Program-made: the position numbers and the translations under genes | Assembly: GCA_965200525.1 (NCBI GenBank) | Contig: OZ241368.1 | Coordinates: 7,192,001-7,256,000, forward strand | Source: JANNPJ01 sp965200525 | GTDB lineage: Bacteria > Actinomycetota > Actinomycetes > Actinomycetales > Kineosporiaceae | DNA: 64,000 bases | Direction of reading: 5' to 3' | Shown: positions 17,919 through 26,060 of the stretch, piece after piece | How the letters are laid out: each line of letters begins with the position of its first letter | Numbering within the stretch: the first letter of the stretch is position 1 | The notes under the pieces: generated by a model | The model's database searches: none | Seen by the model: the letters and a program-made list of their open reading frames with translations, nothing else | What the model was told of the DNA's origin: nothing

Positions 17919-18455
17919 TCACGACCACTCAGGTTCGGGCTCGTACGACCACTGCTGGTCCGGGGCGTACGGCCACTGCTGGTCCGGCTCGTCAAGGTGG
18001 TACTCGCCCGGCACCAGGGCGATCGGGATGCCGCAGCGACGGGTGTCGCTCGCGTGGGCCAGCTCCTGGAACAGTTCCTGCACCAGGCCCCGGTCGTGCA
18101 GCGCGACCACGATCAGGACGGCGTCCGCGCAGTGGGTCAGGATCGAGCGGGTGGCCGGGCCGGGCGCCGTGACCACCCGGGGGGCCGCGGCGCCCTGACC
18201 ACCCGAGTGTTCGGCCAGGGCCCGCTCGATCGCCCGCTCGGCACGCCGGCGGGCCAGCCGCCGACGGTCGGCCTCGGCCCGAGCGCCGGCCCGCCCGTCG
18301 GGCCCCTCGTACGGAGCCACGACGAGCAGGCGGGCCTGACGCTCGTCCGCGCGGTCGGCGGCGTAGAGCAGGGCGGCGTCGCCGTCGGGTCGCCCGTCAC
18401 AGGCGACGACCACGACGGCGTCCGGAGGCGTCGGCCGCTCAGTGCCCGGGCACAT
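17919..18455 (-). CDS. Universal stress protein-like small protein
   Basis: A protein of 178 residues beginning VVVVACDGRPDGDAALLYAADRA, then RQARLLVVAPYEG, a strand-helix pattern like the first half of UspA-type alpha/beta folds. The usual GxxGxxxS-type ATP motif near the C-terminus is not seen. The tail is an acidic, aromatic tandem repeat (DQQWPYAPDQQWSYEPEPEW). The ATG at 18455 lies inside the end of the upstream cellulase gene, a 17-nt overlap on the same strand; a later start is possible. The Usp assignment is tentative. Confidence 0.55.
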   Translation of the reverse strand: MCPGTERPTPPDAVVVVACDGRPDGDAALLYAADRADERQARLLVVAPYEGPDGRAGARAEADRRRLARRRAERAIERALAEHSGGQGAAAPRVVTAPGPATRSILTHCADAVLIVVALHDRGLVQELFQELAHASDTRRCGIPIALVPGEYHLDEPDQQWPYAPDQQWSYEPEPEWS

Positions 18456-19761
18456 GGGGCAGGTGGAACGTCAGCGCCGGCTTGGCGTTGGCGACCAGGC
18501 CCCGGGCCTGGGCCGGCCACCAGGCTCCGGCGGCCGGGTCGACCGCGCCGCCGTACTCCGGGTCGCCCGGGCCGGCCGTGCCGCGAGCGCACTCGCCATC
18601 CGACTGCCCGATCGTCTTGATGAACAGGTAAGCGTCGGCCAGGGCCACGCCGGTGCTCACCGTCGGGCGATCGCCGATGCCCCGCCCGGGTGCGTTGCAC
18701 CAGACCTGGGCGTCGGTGTACTTGCCGGCCGGCGGCGTCCAGGCCCCGAGGCCGTTACGGCTGGTGTCGACGACGAAGTGGGCCAGCACGTCCGGGCCGG
18801 GGTCGGCGCCGAGGTTCTGCTCGAACCAGTCGTCGGTCCAGTGCCAGGTGCTCTCGTCCATCCCGTCGACCGCGTTGCCCGGCGCGCCGTCGTTCGGGGC
18901 GGCCGAGGAGTAGTACTGGCTGGCGCACCAGTCGGCGTGGCCGGCGGCCCAGGCCGGGCCGGCGGTGGCGAACCAGATGCACTGCGAGACCCAGCGCCCG
19001 TAGTGGTCGTTCGCACTCGTCGGCCAGGTGTTGGAGACGTTCAACGAGAAGCCTTGGCTGCGAGCGACTCCGGCCTGGATCAACCGGGTCGCGATGTCTC
19101 CCACCGCCCGCCACTCGCTGTTGCCGGCGTCGAGGTAGACCGAGACGCCGGGGTTGGTCTCCAGGGTCGTGACCGCGTAGTTGAGGTCGGCGATCCGGCC
19201 GGCGCTCAGCTCGCCGGTCGGGTCCGAAGCCGGGCCGCAGTCGCTGGGCAGGTTGGCCAGCCCGTCAGGCTCGACGATCACCACCGACTTCCCAGCCCCC
19301 AGCCCGGAGGTGAACCCGTCGATCCAGGCCCGGTAGGCGGCGTCCGACTGGGCCCCGCCGGAGGAGTACAGGCCGCAGTCCCGCAGCGGCACGTTGTAGG
19401 CCACCAGCACCGGCACCGCATGCTGAACGGCGGCCGAGCGCACCAGCTTGCGCACCGAGGTGGCGACCTGCGCCGGGGTGCCGTCGGTGAACCACTGGGC
19501 CTCGGGCCAGCTGGCCAGCTTGGCCATCGCCAGCGCCCCGGGCCCGTCGTGCTTTTTCAAGTCGGTGAGCGCCTGCTTGGCCGCATCTCCGGTGGGGTCG
19601 ACGTAGAACTCGGTGTTCGCCGGCAGGGTGCGCCCGTTCGCCGCGGTGGCGGTGGCGGCAGGCGCGGCGGCGGGACGGGGCGTCGCGAGGGCCGGAGCGG
19701 CCGGCGCCGCCAGGGCCACGCCGGCGGCCGCGACCACCGCCAGGATCGGGGAAATTCGCAT
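18439..19761 (-). CDS. Secreted glycoside hydrolase family 6 (cellulase/cellobiohydrolase)
   Basis: A secreted GH6 beta-1,4-glucanase of 440 residues. A signal peptide (MRISPILAVVAAAGVALAAPAA) leads into an Ala/Thr/Pro-rich segment. The first GH6 signature is at residues 120-136 (VAYNVPLRDCGLYSSGG, with the probable acid Asp128 in RDC), the second is VVIVEPDGLANL near 160-171. WHWTDDWF and DTSRNGLG complete the active-site walls. No carbohydrate-binding module is fused. The ATG at 19761 follows GGGAG. It is divergent from a CebR-like LacI gene with operator palindromes between, so it is probably induced by cello-oligosaccharides. Confidence 0.93.
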   Translation of the reverse strand: MRISPILAVVAAAGVALAAPAAPALATPRPAAAPAATATAANGRTLPANTEFYVDPTGDAAKQALTDLKKHDGPGALAMAKLASWPEAQWFTDGTPAQVATSVRKLVRSAAVQHAVPVLVAYNVPLRDCGLYSSGGAQSDAAYRAWIDGFTSGLGAGKSVVIVEPDGLANLPSDCGPASDPTGELSAGRIADLNYAVTTLETNPGVSVYLDAGNSEWRAVGDIATRLIQAGVARSQGFSLNVSNTWPTSANDHYGRWVSQCIWFATAGPAWAAGHADWCASQYYSSAAPNDGAPGNAVDGMDESTWHWTDDWFEQNLGADPGPDVLAHFVVDTSRNGLGAWTPPAGKYTDAQVWCNAPGRGIGDRPTVSTGVALADAYLFIKTIGQSDGECARGTAGPGDPEYGGAVDPAAGAWWPAQARGLVANAKPALTFHLPHVPGH

Positions 19762-19835
19762 GAGAGCTCCCTGCAACGTCGAAGGGTAGGGCCGCCCCGG
19801 AAGGATGGGGCGAGGTGGATGCGTGACCCAGAATG

Positions 19836-19849
19836 TGGGAGCGCTTCCA
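19836..19849. promoter_or_regulatory. CebR-box-like operator upstream of GH6
   Basis: TGGGAGCGCTTCCA is one base from the CebR consensus palindrome TGGGAGCGCTCCCA known from Streptomyces cellulose-utilisation genes. It lies 75 nt upstream of the GH6 start codon, within the likely promoter. The divergent LacI-family gene is the obvious candidate repressor. Confidence 0.65.
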
Positions 19850-19953
19850 GTTTCGTCAAGTGTTCCGGTAGCATCTATTGCGGCCGTAGGGCTCGAATTG
19901 CCACCCGAAGCAGACGGCGCGTGGCCAGCTAAGTCCAGCCGGATCAACCAGTG

Positions 19954-19969
19954 CTGGTAGCGCTACCAG
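19954..19969. promoter_or_regulatory. Perfect 16-bp LacI-type palindrome
   Basis: CTGGTAGCGCTACCAG is a perfect palindrome with the central CG of LacI/GalR operators, 43 nt upstream of the LacI-family start codon. It shares the AGCGCT core with the 19836 site but has different flanks (GGT/ACC against GGG/TCC), suggesting autoregulation at a different affinity. Confidence 0.65.
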
Positions 19970-20012
19970 TTATTGTTCACACCCGGACCACGCGAAGGGA
20001 CCACACCGTTCC

Positions 20013-21026
20013 ATGGTGATCAATCCGGCCGGCCGCCTACCCACCCTGGACGAGGTGGCCGAGCGCGCCCAGGTGTCCCGGTCGGCGGCGTCCCGGGTGA
20101 TCAACAACGCCCCCAACGTGAGCCGGGCCAAGCGCGAGGCGGTGCAGAAGGCGATCAAGGATCTGGGTTACGTGCCCAACCGCAGCGCCCGGGCCCTGGT
20201 CACCCAGCAGACCGGGATCGTCGTCCTGGCCATCTCCGGGGGCGATCCCCAGACCTTCGCCGACCCGTTCTACGCCCAGGTCATCGTCGGGGTCACCCAG
20301 GCCCTGGAGGACACCGACCTGCACCTGATGCTGAGCCTGGTCACCTCCGGGCGCGGACAGGACAATCTGAAGAACCTCCTGCACACCCGGGGCGTCGACG
20401 GCGTCATGCTGATGTCCCTGCGCGGGGACGATCCGCTGGCCCACATCGCCGCGTCGTCCGGCCTGCCGATGGTCGTCGGCGGGCGCCCCCTGGGCTCACC
20501 GGCGACCTGGTACGTCGATGCCGACAACCGCGGCGGAGCCCGGACGGGCACCGAGCACCTGATCCGGCTCGGGCGCACCCGGATCGCCACGATCACCGGG
20601 CCCGAGGACACCGACGTCGCCCAGGCCCGTCACCTCGGCTACCGCGAGGCCCTGGCCATGGCCGGCCTGAGCCCGTACGCGACGGCGGCCGGCGACTTCA
20701 CCGAGGGCAGCGGGGAGACGGCGATGCGCACCCTGCTGGAGCGCCGGCCCGACCTCGACGCCGTTTTCGTCGCGAACGACAACATGGCCGCCGGCGCCCT
20801 GCGGGTGCTGCGCCAGGCCGGCCGCTCGGTGCCCGGTGACGTCGCGGTGGTCGGATTCGACGATCTTCCCGTGGCGGCCGGCACCGACCCGCCGCTGACC
20901 ACCGTCCACCAGCCGATCCAGGCCCTCGGCCGGGAGATGACCCGACTGCTGATCGCCGTGATCGCGGGCCAGAACCCGAGCCCGCTGATCCTGCCGACCA
21001 GCCTGGTGGTCCGCGAGTCGGCCTGA
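20013..21026 (+). CDS. LacI-family transcriptional regulator (CebR-like)
   Basis: A LacI/GalR repressor of 337 residues. The N-terminal DNA-binding domain is complete: TLDEVAERAQVSRSAASRVI (HTH), then the hinge-helix region GYVPNRSARALVTQQT. The periplasmic-binding-protein-like core follows, with FVANDNMAAGALRVL and VAVVGFDDLPVA near the end. It starts at ATG 20013, 251 nt from the divergent GH6 gene, with two operator-like palindromes between. The context suggests control by cellobiose or larger cello-oligosaccharides, but no ABC sugar transporter or beta-glucosidase is adjacent as in classical ceb loci. Confidence 0.9.
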   Translation: MVINPAGRLPTLDEVAERAQVSRSAASRVINNAPNVSRAKREAVQKAIKDLGYVPNRSARALVTQQTGIVVLAISGGDPQTFADPFYAQVIVGVTQALEDTDLHLMLSLVTSGRGQDNLKNLLHTRGVDGVMLMSLRGDDPLAHIAASSGLPMVVGGRPLGSPATWYVDADNRGGARTGTEHLIRLGRTRIATITGPEDTDVAQARHLGYREALAMAGLSPYATAAGDFTEGSGETAMRTLLERRPDLDAVFVANDNMAAGALRVLRQAGRSVPGDVAVVGFDDLPVAAGTDPPLTTVHQPIQALGREMTRLLIAVIAGQNPSPLILPTSLVVRESA

Positions 21027-21039
21027 ACCGGCCGTCCGA

Positions 21040-21759
21040 TCAGCTCAGCAGTTCGGCCAGCTCACCCAGATCATCGACCTGGACGTCGAAGCCGTCCAAG
21101 GCGCCGGGGCGTTCGGCGCCGGGCCGGGCCACGTAGGCGGTGGCGAATCCCTGCTCGGCGGCGGCCCGCAGGTCCCAGGGGTGGGCGGCCACCATGAGGA
21201 TCTCGGCCGGTTCCAGCCCCAGCCGGTCTGTGACCGTCCGGTACACCGCCGGGTCCGGCTTGAACGAACGCACGAGCTCACCGGACAGGACGGCGTGCCA
21301 GGCCAGCCCACCCAGGCGGGAGAGCGCCGCGAGCTCAGCCAGGTCGGCGTTGGACAGCGCCACCACGGTGAAGGAGTCCCGCAGAGCGGTCAGAGCGGCC
21401 GGGGAATCCGGCCAGGGCTCCAGCCGGGACACCCCGCCGGCCAGCTCGACCATCATCTCCGGCGCCGGGTCGGCGATCCCGACGGAGGCGAACGCCGTTC
21501 GCAAGGCTAGCCGACGCAGATGCCGGTGCGACTGCCACTCAGCGGTGCCGGAACGGACCTCGTCCATCAGGCGGTTCAGCTCGCTTTCGGAGGACTTCAG
21601 CACCGGCTCGGCCTGCGCGAGCGCTTCCGGGGCTCGGCGTCGCAGGACGGTCCGCAGGTCGACAGCCAGGCTGGTGTCGATGTCGACGACCGTGCCCATC
21701 ACGTCGAAGACCAGGGTTGTCACCGAACTGAGCCGCGGGGGCAGGGGGGTCGTCGTCAC
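21040..21759 (-). CDS. HAD-superfamily haloacid dehalogenase, type II
   Basis: A HAD hydrolase of 239 residues, the size of (S)-2-haloacid dehalogenases. Motif I is VFDVMGTVVD with the nucleophile Asp in FD, motif II is ALSNAD, motif III is the Lys in SFKPDP, and motif IV lies around AAHPWDLRAAAEQGF. These match type II dehalogenases, which swap halide for water on 2-haloacids, though related enzymes act on other small phosphorylated or halogenated acids. The GTG at 21759 gives the standard N-terminus. It converges on the LacI gene with 13 nt between. Confidence 0.85.
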   Translation of the reverse strand: MTTTPLPPRLSSVTTLVFDVMGTVVDIDTSLAVDLRTVLRRRAPEALAQAEPVLKSSESELNRLMDEVRSGTAEWQSHRHLRRLALRTAFASVGIADPAPEMMVELAGGVSRLEPWPDSPAALTALRDSFTVVALSNADLAELAALSRLGGLAWHAVLSGELVRSFKPDPAVYRTVTDRLGLEPAEILMVAAHPWDLRAAAEQGFATAYVARPGAERPGALDGFDVQVDDLGELAELLS

Positions 21760-21849
21760 AGCAGGGATCCTGCCCCGAGGTCGAACCTGGGGCCAGCGCA
21801 TGCCCCGGCCCCACCGCCGGTTCCGCGGCCCGGCGTAGATACTGGTCGG

Positions 21850-22872
21850 ATGCCGACACCGGATGCAGCGCTGGAGAAGCTGGGTTTCCTGACCATCGGG
21901 CTGTTCGACCCCGATGATCCTCGGGCCGGGCACGAGAACACCCTGGAGATCATCGAGCTCGGTGAGCAGCTCGGCTTCGACAGTGCCTGGGTGCGCCACC
22001 GCCACCTGCAGCACGGCATCTCCTCCCCCACGGCCTTCCTCGGGGCAGCCACCCAGCGCACCCGCCGGATCGAGCTGGGGACGGCGGTGACCCCGCTCGG
22101 CTGGGAGAACCCGCTACGCCTGGCCGAGGACTTCGCCACGCTCGACGTGCTTAGCGGCGGCCGGCTCAATCCCGGGATCAGCGTCGGGCCACCGATGCAC
22201 TGGGACGACGTCAAGGCCGCCCTCTACCCGGACACGGCCGAGGCCGAGGACTTCAGCTACACCCGGGTGCAGCGCCTGCTTGGGCACCTCCGCGGCGAGC
22301 CGGCCAGCACCTTCAGCGGCACCCAGGGCATCGAGGTGTTCTCCGAGCGGGTGCAGCCGCACTCCCCCGGCCTGATCGACCGGATGTGGTACGGCGCGGC
22401 CAGCCTGCGCTCGGCGCAGTGGGCCGGTGAGAACCGGATGAACCTGCTGACCAGCAGCGTGGTCAAGGCTGAGGAGTCCGAGGACTTCGCCGCGATCCAG
22501 CAGGCCCAGATCCGGGCGTTCCGCGCCGCGCACCCGCTCGGGGCGGCCGCCCGGGTGTCGCAGGGCCTGGTCGTGATCCCCACCGACAGCGCCACCGAGG
22601 CCCAGAAGGCCAGGTACGCCGCCTACGTCGAGGCCCGCACCCCGCGCACCGCGGCGCCGCAGGGGCCGGCGCGGATGATGTTCGCCCTCGACCTGCTGGG
22701 CAGCTCGCCGGAGATCGCCGAGCGGCTCTACGCCCACGCCGGCTTCCGGGAGGTCACCGAGGTCGCCTTCGCCCTGCCGTTCAGCTTCGAGCACGACGAC
22801 TACGTGCAGATCCTTACCGACCTGGCCACCCACCTGGGCCCGGCCCTGGGCTGGAAACCCCACGCCGAGTAG
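21850..22872 (+). CDS. LLM-class flavin-dependent oxidoreductase
   Basis: A luciferase-like monooxygenase family protein of 340 residues with the TIM-barrel landmarks of the group: LGFLTIGLFD at strand 1, QLGFDSAWVRHRHLQ, TRRIELGTAVTPLGWENPLRLAEDFATLDVLSGGRLNPGIS and a C-terminal EVAFALPFSFEHDDY. Members use FMN or F420 from a reductase partner. No flavin reductase is adjacent, so substrate and cofactor cannot be chosen. It is divergent from the dehalogenase gene with a 90-nt gap. Confidence 0.87.
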   Translation: MPTPDAALEKLGFLTIGLFDPDDPRAGHENTLEIIELGEQLGFDSAWVRHRHLQHGISSPTAFLGAATQRTRRIELGTAVTPLGWENPLRLAEDFATLDVLSGGRLNPGISVGPPMHWDDVKAALYPDTAEAEDFSYTRVQRLLGHLRGEPASTFSGTQGIEVFSERVQPHSPGLIDRMWYGAASLRSAQWAGENRMNLLTSSVVKAEESEDFAAIQQAQIRAFRAAHPLGAAARVSQGLVVIPTDSATEAQKARYAAYVEARTPRTAAPQGPARMMFALDLLGSSPEIAERLYAHAGFREVTEVAFALPFSFEHDDYVQILTDLATHLGPALGWKPHAE

Positions 22873-22973
22873 AGATCGGCCGGTCCCAGCCGGGCTTCGT
22901 GACCGGTTCGGTGACCGTGCAACCTGGGCGGCGGCGTCTTCCGTCACTGGGGCATGGAAGAGGAGCTGAGCCT

Positions 22974-23516
22974 ATGAGAACCGTGCGTGACGAGCAGTTC
23001 CGCAGTTACGTGCTCACCCGGCGGCCGGAGTTGCTGCGAACGGCGACCCTGCTGACCGGTGGGGACCCGCATCTGGCCGAGGACCTGGTCCAGTCGACCC
23101 TGACCCGGCTGTACGTGGCCTGGCCGGCGTTCCAGCGGGCCGCCAACCCCCACGGGTACGCCCGCCGGGCCCTGGTCAACGCCCTGGTCGACGAGACCCG
23201 CCGGCCCTGGCGACGTGAGCACTCCCGGGCCGAGCTGCCCGATCGGCCGGCTCCGGAACCGGCCGACACCAGCCCGCAGGTCGAGCGGCTGAACCGCGCG
23301 CTGCGGCAGTTGCCGCCCCGGATGCGCGCCGCCGTCGTGTTCCGGTACTTCCACGACCTCAGCGTGGCCGACACGGCCCACGCCCTGGGCTGCACCGAGG
23401 GAACGGTCAAGAGCCAGACCGCCCGGGCCCTGGATCGCCTGCGTGAGGTCCTCGACCCGGCCTTGTCCCTGCCCGCGCCCGCCCCTGCCTTCACCACGCT
23501 CAAGAGGAGCTTCTGA
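22974..23516 (+). CDS. SigE-family ECF RNA polymerase sigma factor
   Basis: A 180-residue ECF sigma factor. Region 2 is RTATLLTGGDPHLAEDLVQ with the downstream NPHGYARRALVNALVDETRR; region 4 has LPPRMRAAVVFRYFHDLSV and an HTH ALGCTEGTVKSQTARALDRLR. The pattern matches the actinobacterial SigE family. The ATG at 22974 is chosen because AGGAG lies just upstream (22960-22964); a slightly earlier ATG would overlap that site. Its stop overlaps the next gene start by 1 nt, the usual sigma/anti-sigma coupling. Confidence 0.9.
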   Translation: MRTVRDEQFRSYVLTRRPELLRTATLLTGGDPHLAEDLVQSTLTRLYVAWPAFQRAANPHGYARRALVNALVDETRRPWRREHSRAELPDRPAPEPADTSPQVERLNRALRQLPPRMRAAVVFRYFHDLSVADTAHALGCTEGTVKSQTARALDRLREVLDPALSLPAPAPAFTTLKRSF

Positions 23517-24175
23517 TGTCCGACCTGCGCACCCTGCTGCACGAGGCCGCCGGCCCGATGCCCACCCAGACCTTGCCCACGGTCGCCGACGCCGACCTCA
23601 GTCGTGGCCACCGGGCCCTGCGCCGGCGCCGCGCCGGCCGGCTCGGCGCCAGCTCCGGCCTGCTGGCCGTGACCGCCCTCGGCGCCCTGGCCATCGCCGT
23701 CCCCTCGGTGCTGCCGGGCACCACGACCACGACCCCGGTCGCCTCGGCCCACGCCCCGGCGGTGGCCCCGCTGGCACTGGTCGCGTACACCGGCACCCAG
23801 CCGCACGGCTACGTCCTGGACAAGGTCCCAGCCGGCTGGACGATCGCCGACGACGACACCGGCGTCCTCACCCTGGCTCCGGCCGGGGCGAAGGACGCGA
23901 AGGACCACTCGTTCGTCAACAAGATCGCGATCACGGCCGAGGAGGACACCGGCGTGCCCGACGTGCCCCTGGACGAGGTTCAGGTGGGCGACCAGCCGGC
24001 CGTGATCGCCCACATGGAGGGCGGCGACGACACCCGCACCCTGTTCCTGAAGGAGCCGTCCGGGGCCTACCTGAACATCCAGGTCTGGGGCGGTCTGGGC
24101 TGGAACAACGACCAGATCGCCGAGTTCGCCGCCTCCGTCCACATGACGGAGGACGCCGCGCTCAGCCACGGCTGA
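23516..24175 (+). CDS. Single-pass membrane protein, probable anti-sigma factor
   Basis: A protein of 219 residues coupled (TGATG) to the ECF sigma factor. A cytoplasmic N-terminal ~45 residues rich in Arg (RGHRALRRRRAGRLG) precedes one transmembrane helix (about 48-68, GLLAVTALGALAIAVPSVL), then an extracytoplasmic domain of ~145 residues. There is no zinc-binding HxxxCxxC motif, so it is not a ZAS-type anti-sigma factor. The anti-sigma role rests on topology and operon position, not on family similarity. A perfect 16-bp hairpin follows 14 nt downstream. Confidence 0.7.
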   Translation: MSDLRTLLHEAAGPMPTQTLPTVADADLSRGHRALRRRRAGRLGASSGLLAVTALGALAIAVPSVLPGTTTTTPVASAHAPAVAPLALVAYTGTQPHGYVLDKVPAGWTIADDDTGVLTLAPAGAKDAKDHSFVNKIAITAEEDTGVPDVPLDEVQVGDQPAVIAHMEGGDDTRTLFLKEPSGAYLNIQVWGGLGWNNDQIAEFAASVHMTEDAALSHG

Positions 24176-24189
24176 CCGAGGGCCACGGG

Positions 24190-24228
24190 TGAGCGATCGG
24201 CCCCGGACTCGTCGGGGCCGATCGCTCA
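24190..24228 (+). terminator. Strong hairpin terminator after sigma/anti-sigma operon
   Basis: A perfect 16-bp stem (TGAGCGATCGGCCCCG paired with its complement at 24213-24228) around a 7-nt loop. There is no U-tract, as is common in high-GC actinobacteria. Confidence 0.8.
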
Positions 24229-24287
24229 GGTAGGCCGGTCCGGACGCCGAGACAGTTGCGCACCCCGCACCTGCCGGTCGCGCGCGG

Positions 24288-25982
24288 GTGAGCACGCTGT
24301 CCGGCGGCCGGACCGCCCTGGAGGGCCACCGCGTGATCCACCCCTCGATGCCCGTGGCCGTGGCCCGCGCGGTTACGAGCGAGCGGGTGCCGGCTCGAGC
24401 CGGGGCTCGAGCCCGAGGCAGGGCGCTGGTGCGCACGCAGATCCTCGGGCTGGGCGCGGGGACGGCGGCCCTAGTGATGATGCTGTGGGGGCTGGGCCGG
24501 CCGGCGTTCTGGATGGACGAGGCGGCCTCGCAGGTGGCGACCCAGCGTTCCTGGTCGCACGTGTGGCTGATGCTGCAGGGCACGGACGCCCCGCTGGTGC
24601 CCTACTACCTGCTGCTCAAGGCCCAGAAGGCCGTCGCGATGCACTTCTGGCCGGCGGTGGCCGCTCATCCGGAGGCCCTGCTGCGCTGGCCGTCAGCGCT
24701 GGCGGTGGCCGTGGCCGCCTGGGTGCTCGCCTCCTGGCTGCGGGTGGCCGCCTCGGACTGGGTCGCGGCCGGTTCCGTCTCGGTCCTGCTCCTGATCGAG
24801 GGTGTGTCGCGCTACGGCCAGGAGGCCCGGCCCTACGCCCTGGTCATGATGATGGCGATCGTCGCCACTGCGGTGTGGTGGCGCCTGATGAGGACCTCCA
24901 GCCCGGCCGTGGCCGTGGCCTACGCGGTGTGCGTGGCCCTGCTGGTTTGCCTGCACGCGCTGGCCGCCTCCGTGGTACTGGCCCACCTGGTCGCGATGGT
25001 CCTGATCCGGCGCGAGGAGTTGTTCCTGCGCAGCCTGGCCGGCGTGTGCGGGGCCGGCACCGGCCTGCTCGTCACCTGCCGGCTGACGATCGACGCGATG
25101 GTCCAGGGCAGCGGGGCCAGTCACTACGCGCCCCTGACCGCGACCACACTGCTGCAGACGTTCCTGTCCTTGTTCGAGGGCACCCTGCGCCCGGATCCAC
25201 GAGTGCTGATCGTGATGGGCCTGGCCCTGGTCGGGCTGACCCGGTGGAACTCACCCCGGTACGCCGACGTGGCCCGGGTCGCGACGGCGTGGGCCCTGGT
25301 GCCGGCGCTGGCCCTGATCCCGGCCATCGCCCTGCAGCCCAACCTGCTCAAGGCCCGGTACGTGCTCTTCGTGATCCCCGGCTGGGCGATCCTGGCCGGG
25401 CTCGGCGTGGCCACGGTGGCCGAGACCTGGGGCCGGGTGGCAGCCCTCAACCGGGCCACCGCCGTCCTGACCACGGCGGCCGTGAGCCTGGGCCTGGTCA
25501 GCGTTCTGGCCTTCGCCCAGTGGCCGACCCTGAGCGCGATCCGCACCCCGGCCGGTCACGGCGAGAGTGTCCGGCCCGTGCTGGCCCAGCTCCAGAGCCC
25601 GCCCTACCGTTCGCTGCCGATCGCGGTCACCTCCCAGTTCGCGGCGATCGAGCTGGGTGCCTACGCCCCGGAGGACGCCGCGCGCATGCTCAACGTGCGC
25701 TACCAGACCGACCTGGTCGACATCTGGCCCGAGCCGGTGCCGCGCCCGCTGCTCAAGCAGACTCTGCGCGCCGTGCCCACGCTCGTGTTGCTGGCCCGCA
25801 CCGGAGGCTGCGCCCAGCTGCCTGGCTATCTGGGCCGATACGAGGTGACCCGAGCGGTTCCGGCGCCTGGCCGGTGGAGTTTGTACCTGCTGCGCCGGAA
25901 GCCTCCGCCCGCCCCCGGAGCGATCAGCTCAGCCGCCGCATCACAGCTGTTACCGCCCTGTTCAGCCGTCTCCCCGCCCTGA
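24288..25982 (+). CDS. GT-C fold membrane glycosyltransferase (GT39/mannosyltransferase-like)
   Basis: A polytopic membrane protein of up to 564 residues. After a basic N-terminus, TM1 (about 48-68) leads into the first outer loop with WMDEA (residues 75-79), the acidic motif found in polyprenyl-phosphate-dependent GT-C enzymes. Roughly ten further hydrophobic helices follow, then a ~130-residue extracytoplasmic domain. Such enzymes move a sugar from a lipid carrier to a protein or glycan outside the membrane. The GTG at 24288 is the longest start; later starts at 24333 (GTG) or 24348 (ATG) are possible. No other glycan genes adjoin it. Confidence 0.75.
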   Translation: MSTLSGGRTALEGHRVIHPSMPVAVARAVTSERVPARAGARARGRALVRTQILGLGAGTAALVMMLWGLGRPAFWMDEAASQVATQRSWSHVWLMLQGTDAPLVPYYLLLKAQKAVAMHFWPAVAAHPEALLRWPSALAVAVAAWVLASWLRVAASDWVAAGSVSVLLLIEGVSRYGQEARPYALVMMMAIVATAVWWRLMRTSSPAVAVAYAVCVALLVCLHALAASVVLAHLVAMVLIRREELFLRSLAGVCGAGTGLLVTCRLTIDAMVQGSGASHYAPLTATTLLQTFLSLFEGTLRPDPRVLIVMGLALVGLTRWNSPRYADVARVATAWALVPALALIPAIALQPNLLKARYVLFVIPGWAILAGLGVATVAETWGRVAALNRATAVLTTAAVSLGLVSVLAFAQWPTLSAIRTPAGHGESVRPVLAQLQSPPYRSLPIAVTSQFAAIELGAYAPEDAARMLNVRYQTDLVDIWPEPVPRPLLKQTLRAVPTLVLLARTGGCAQLPGYLGRYEVTRAVPAPGRWSLYLLRRKPPPAPGAISSAAASQLLPPCSAVSPP

Positions 25983-25986
25983 GCGA

Positions 25987-26025
25987 GCGCCGGCCGCACC
26001 GAGTTCTGCTCGGTGCGACCGGCGC
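25987..26025. terminator. Bidirectional hairpin between convergent genes
   Basis: Arms of 17 nt (25987-26003 and 26009-26025) pair with one mismatch around a 5-nt loop (TTCTG). It lies between the converging glycosyltransferase and beta-helix protein genes and can serve both strands. Confidence 0.75.
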
Positions 26026-26060
26026 CCGGGTCGAAGGCGGCTACCCGTTGGTGGTACCCG

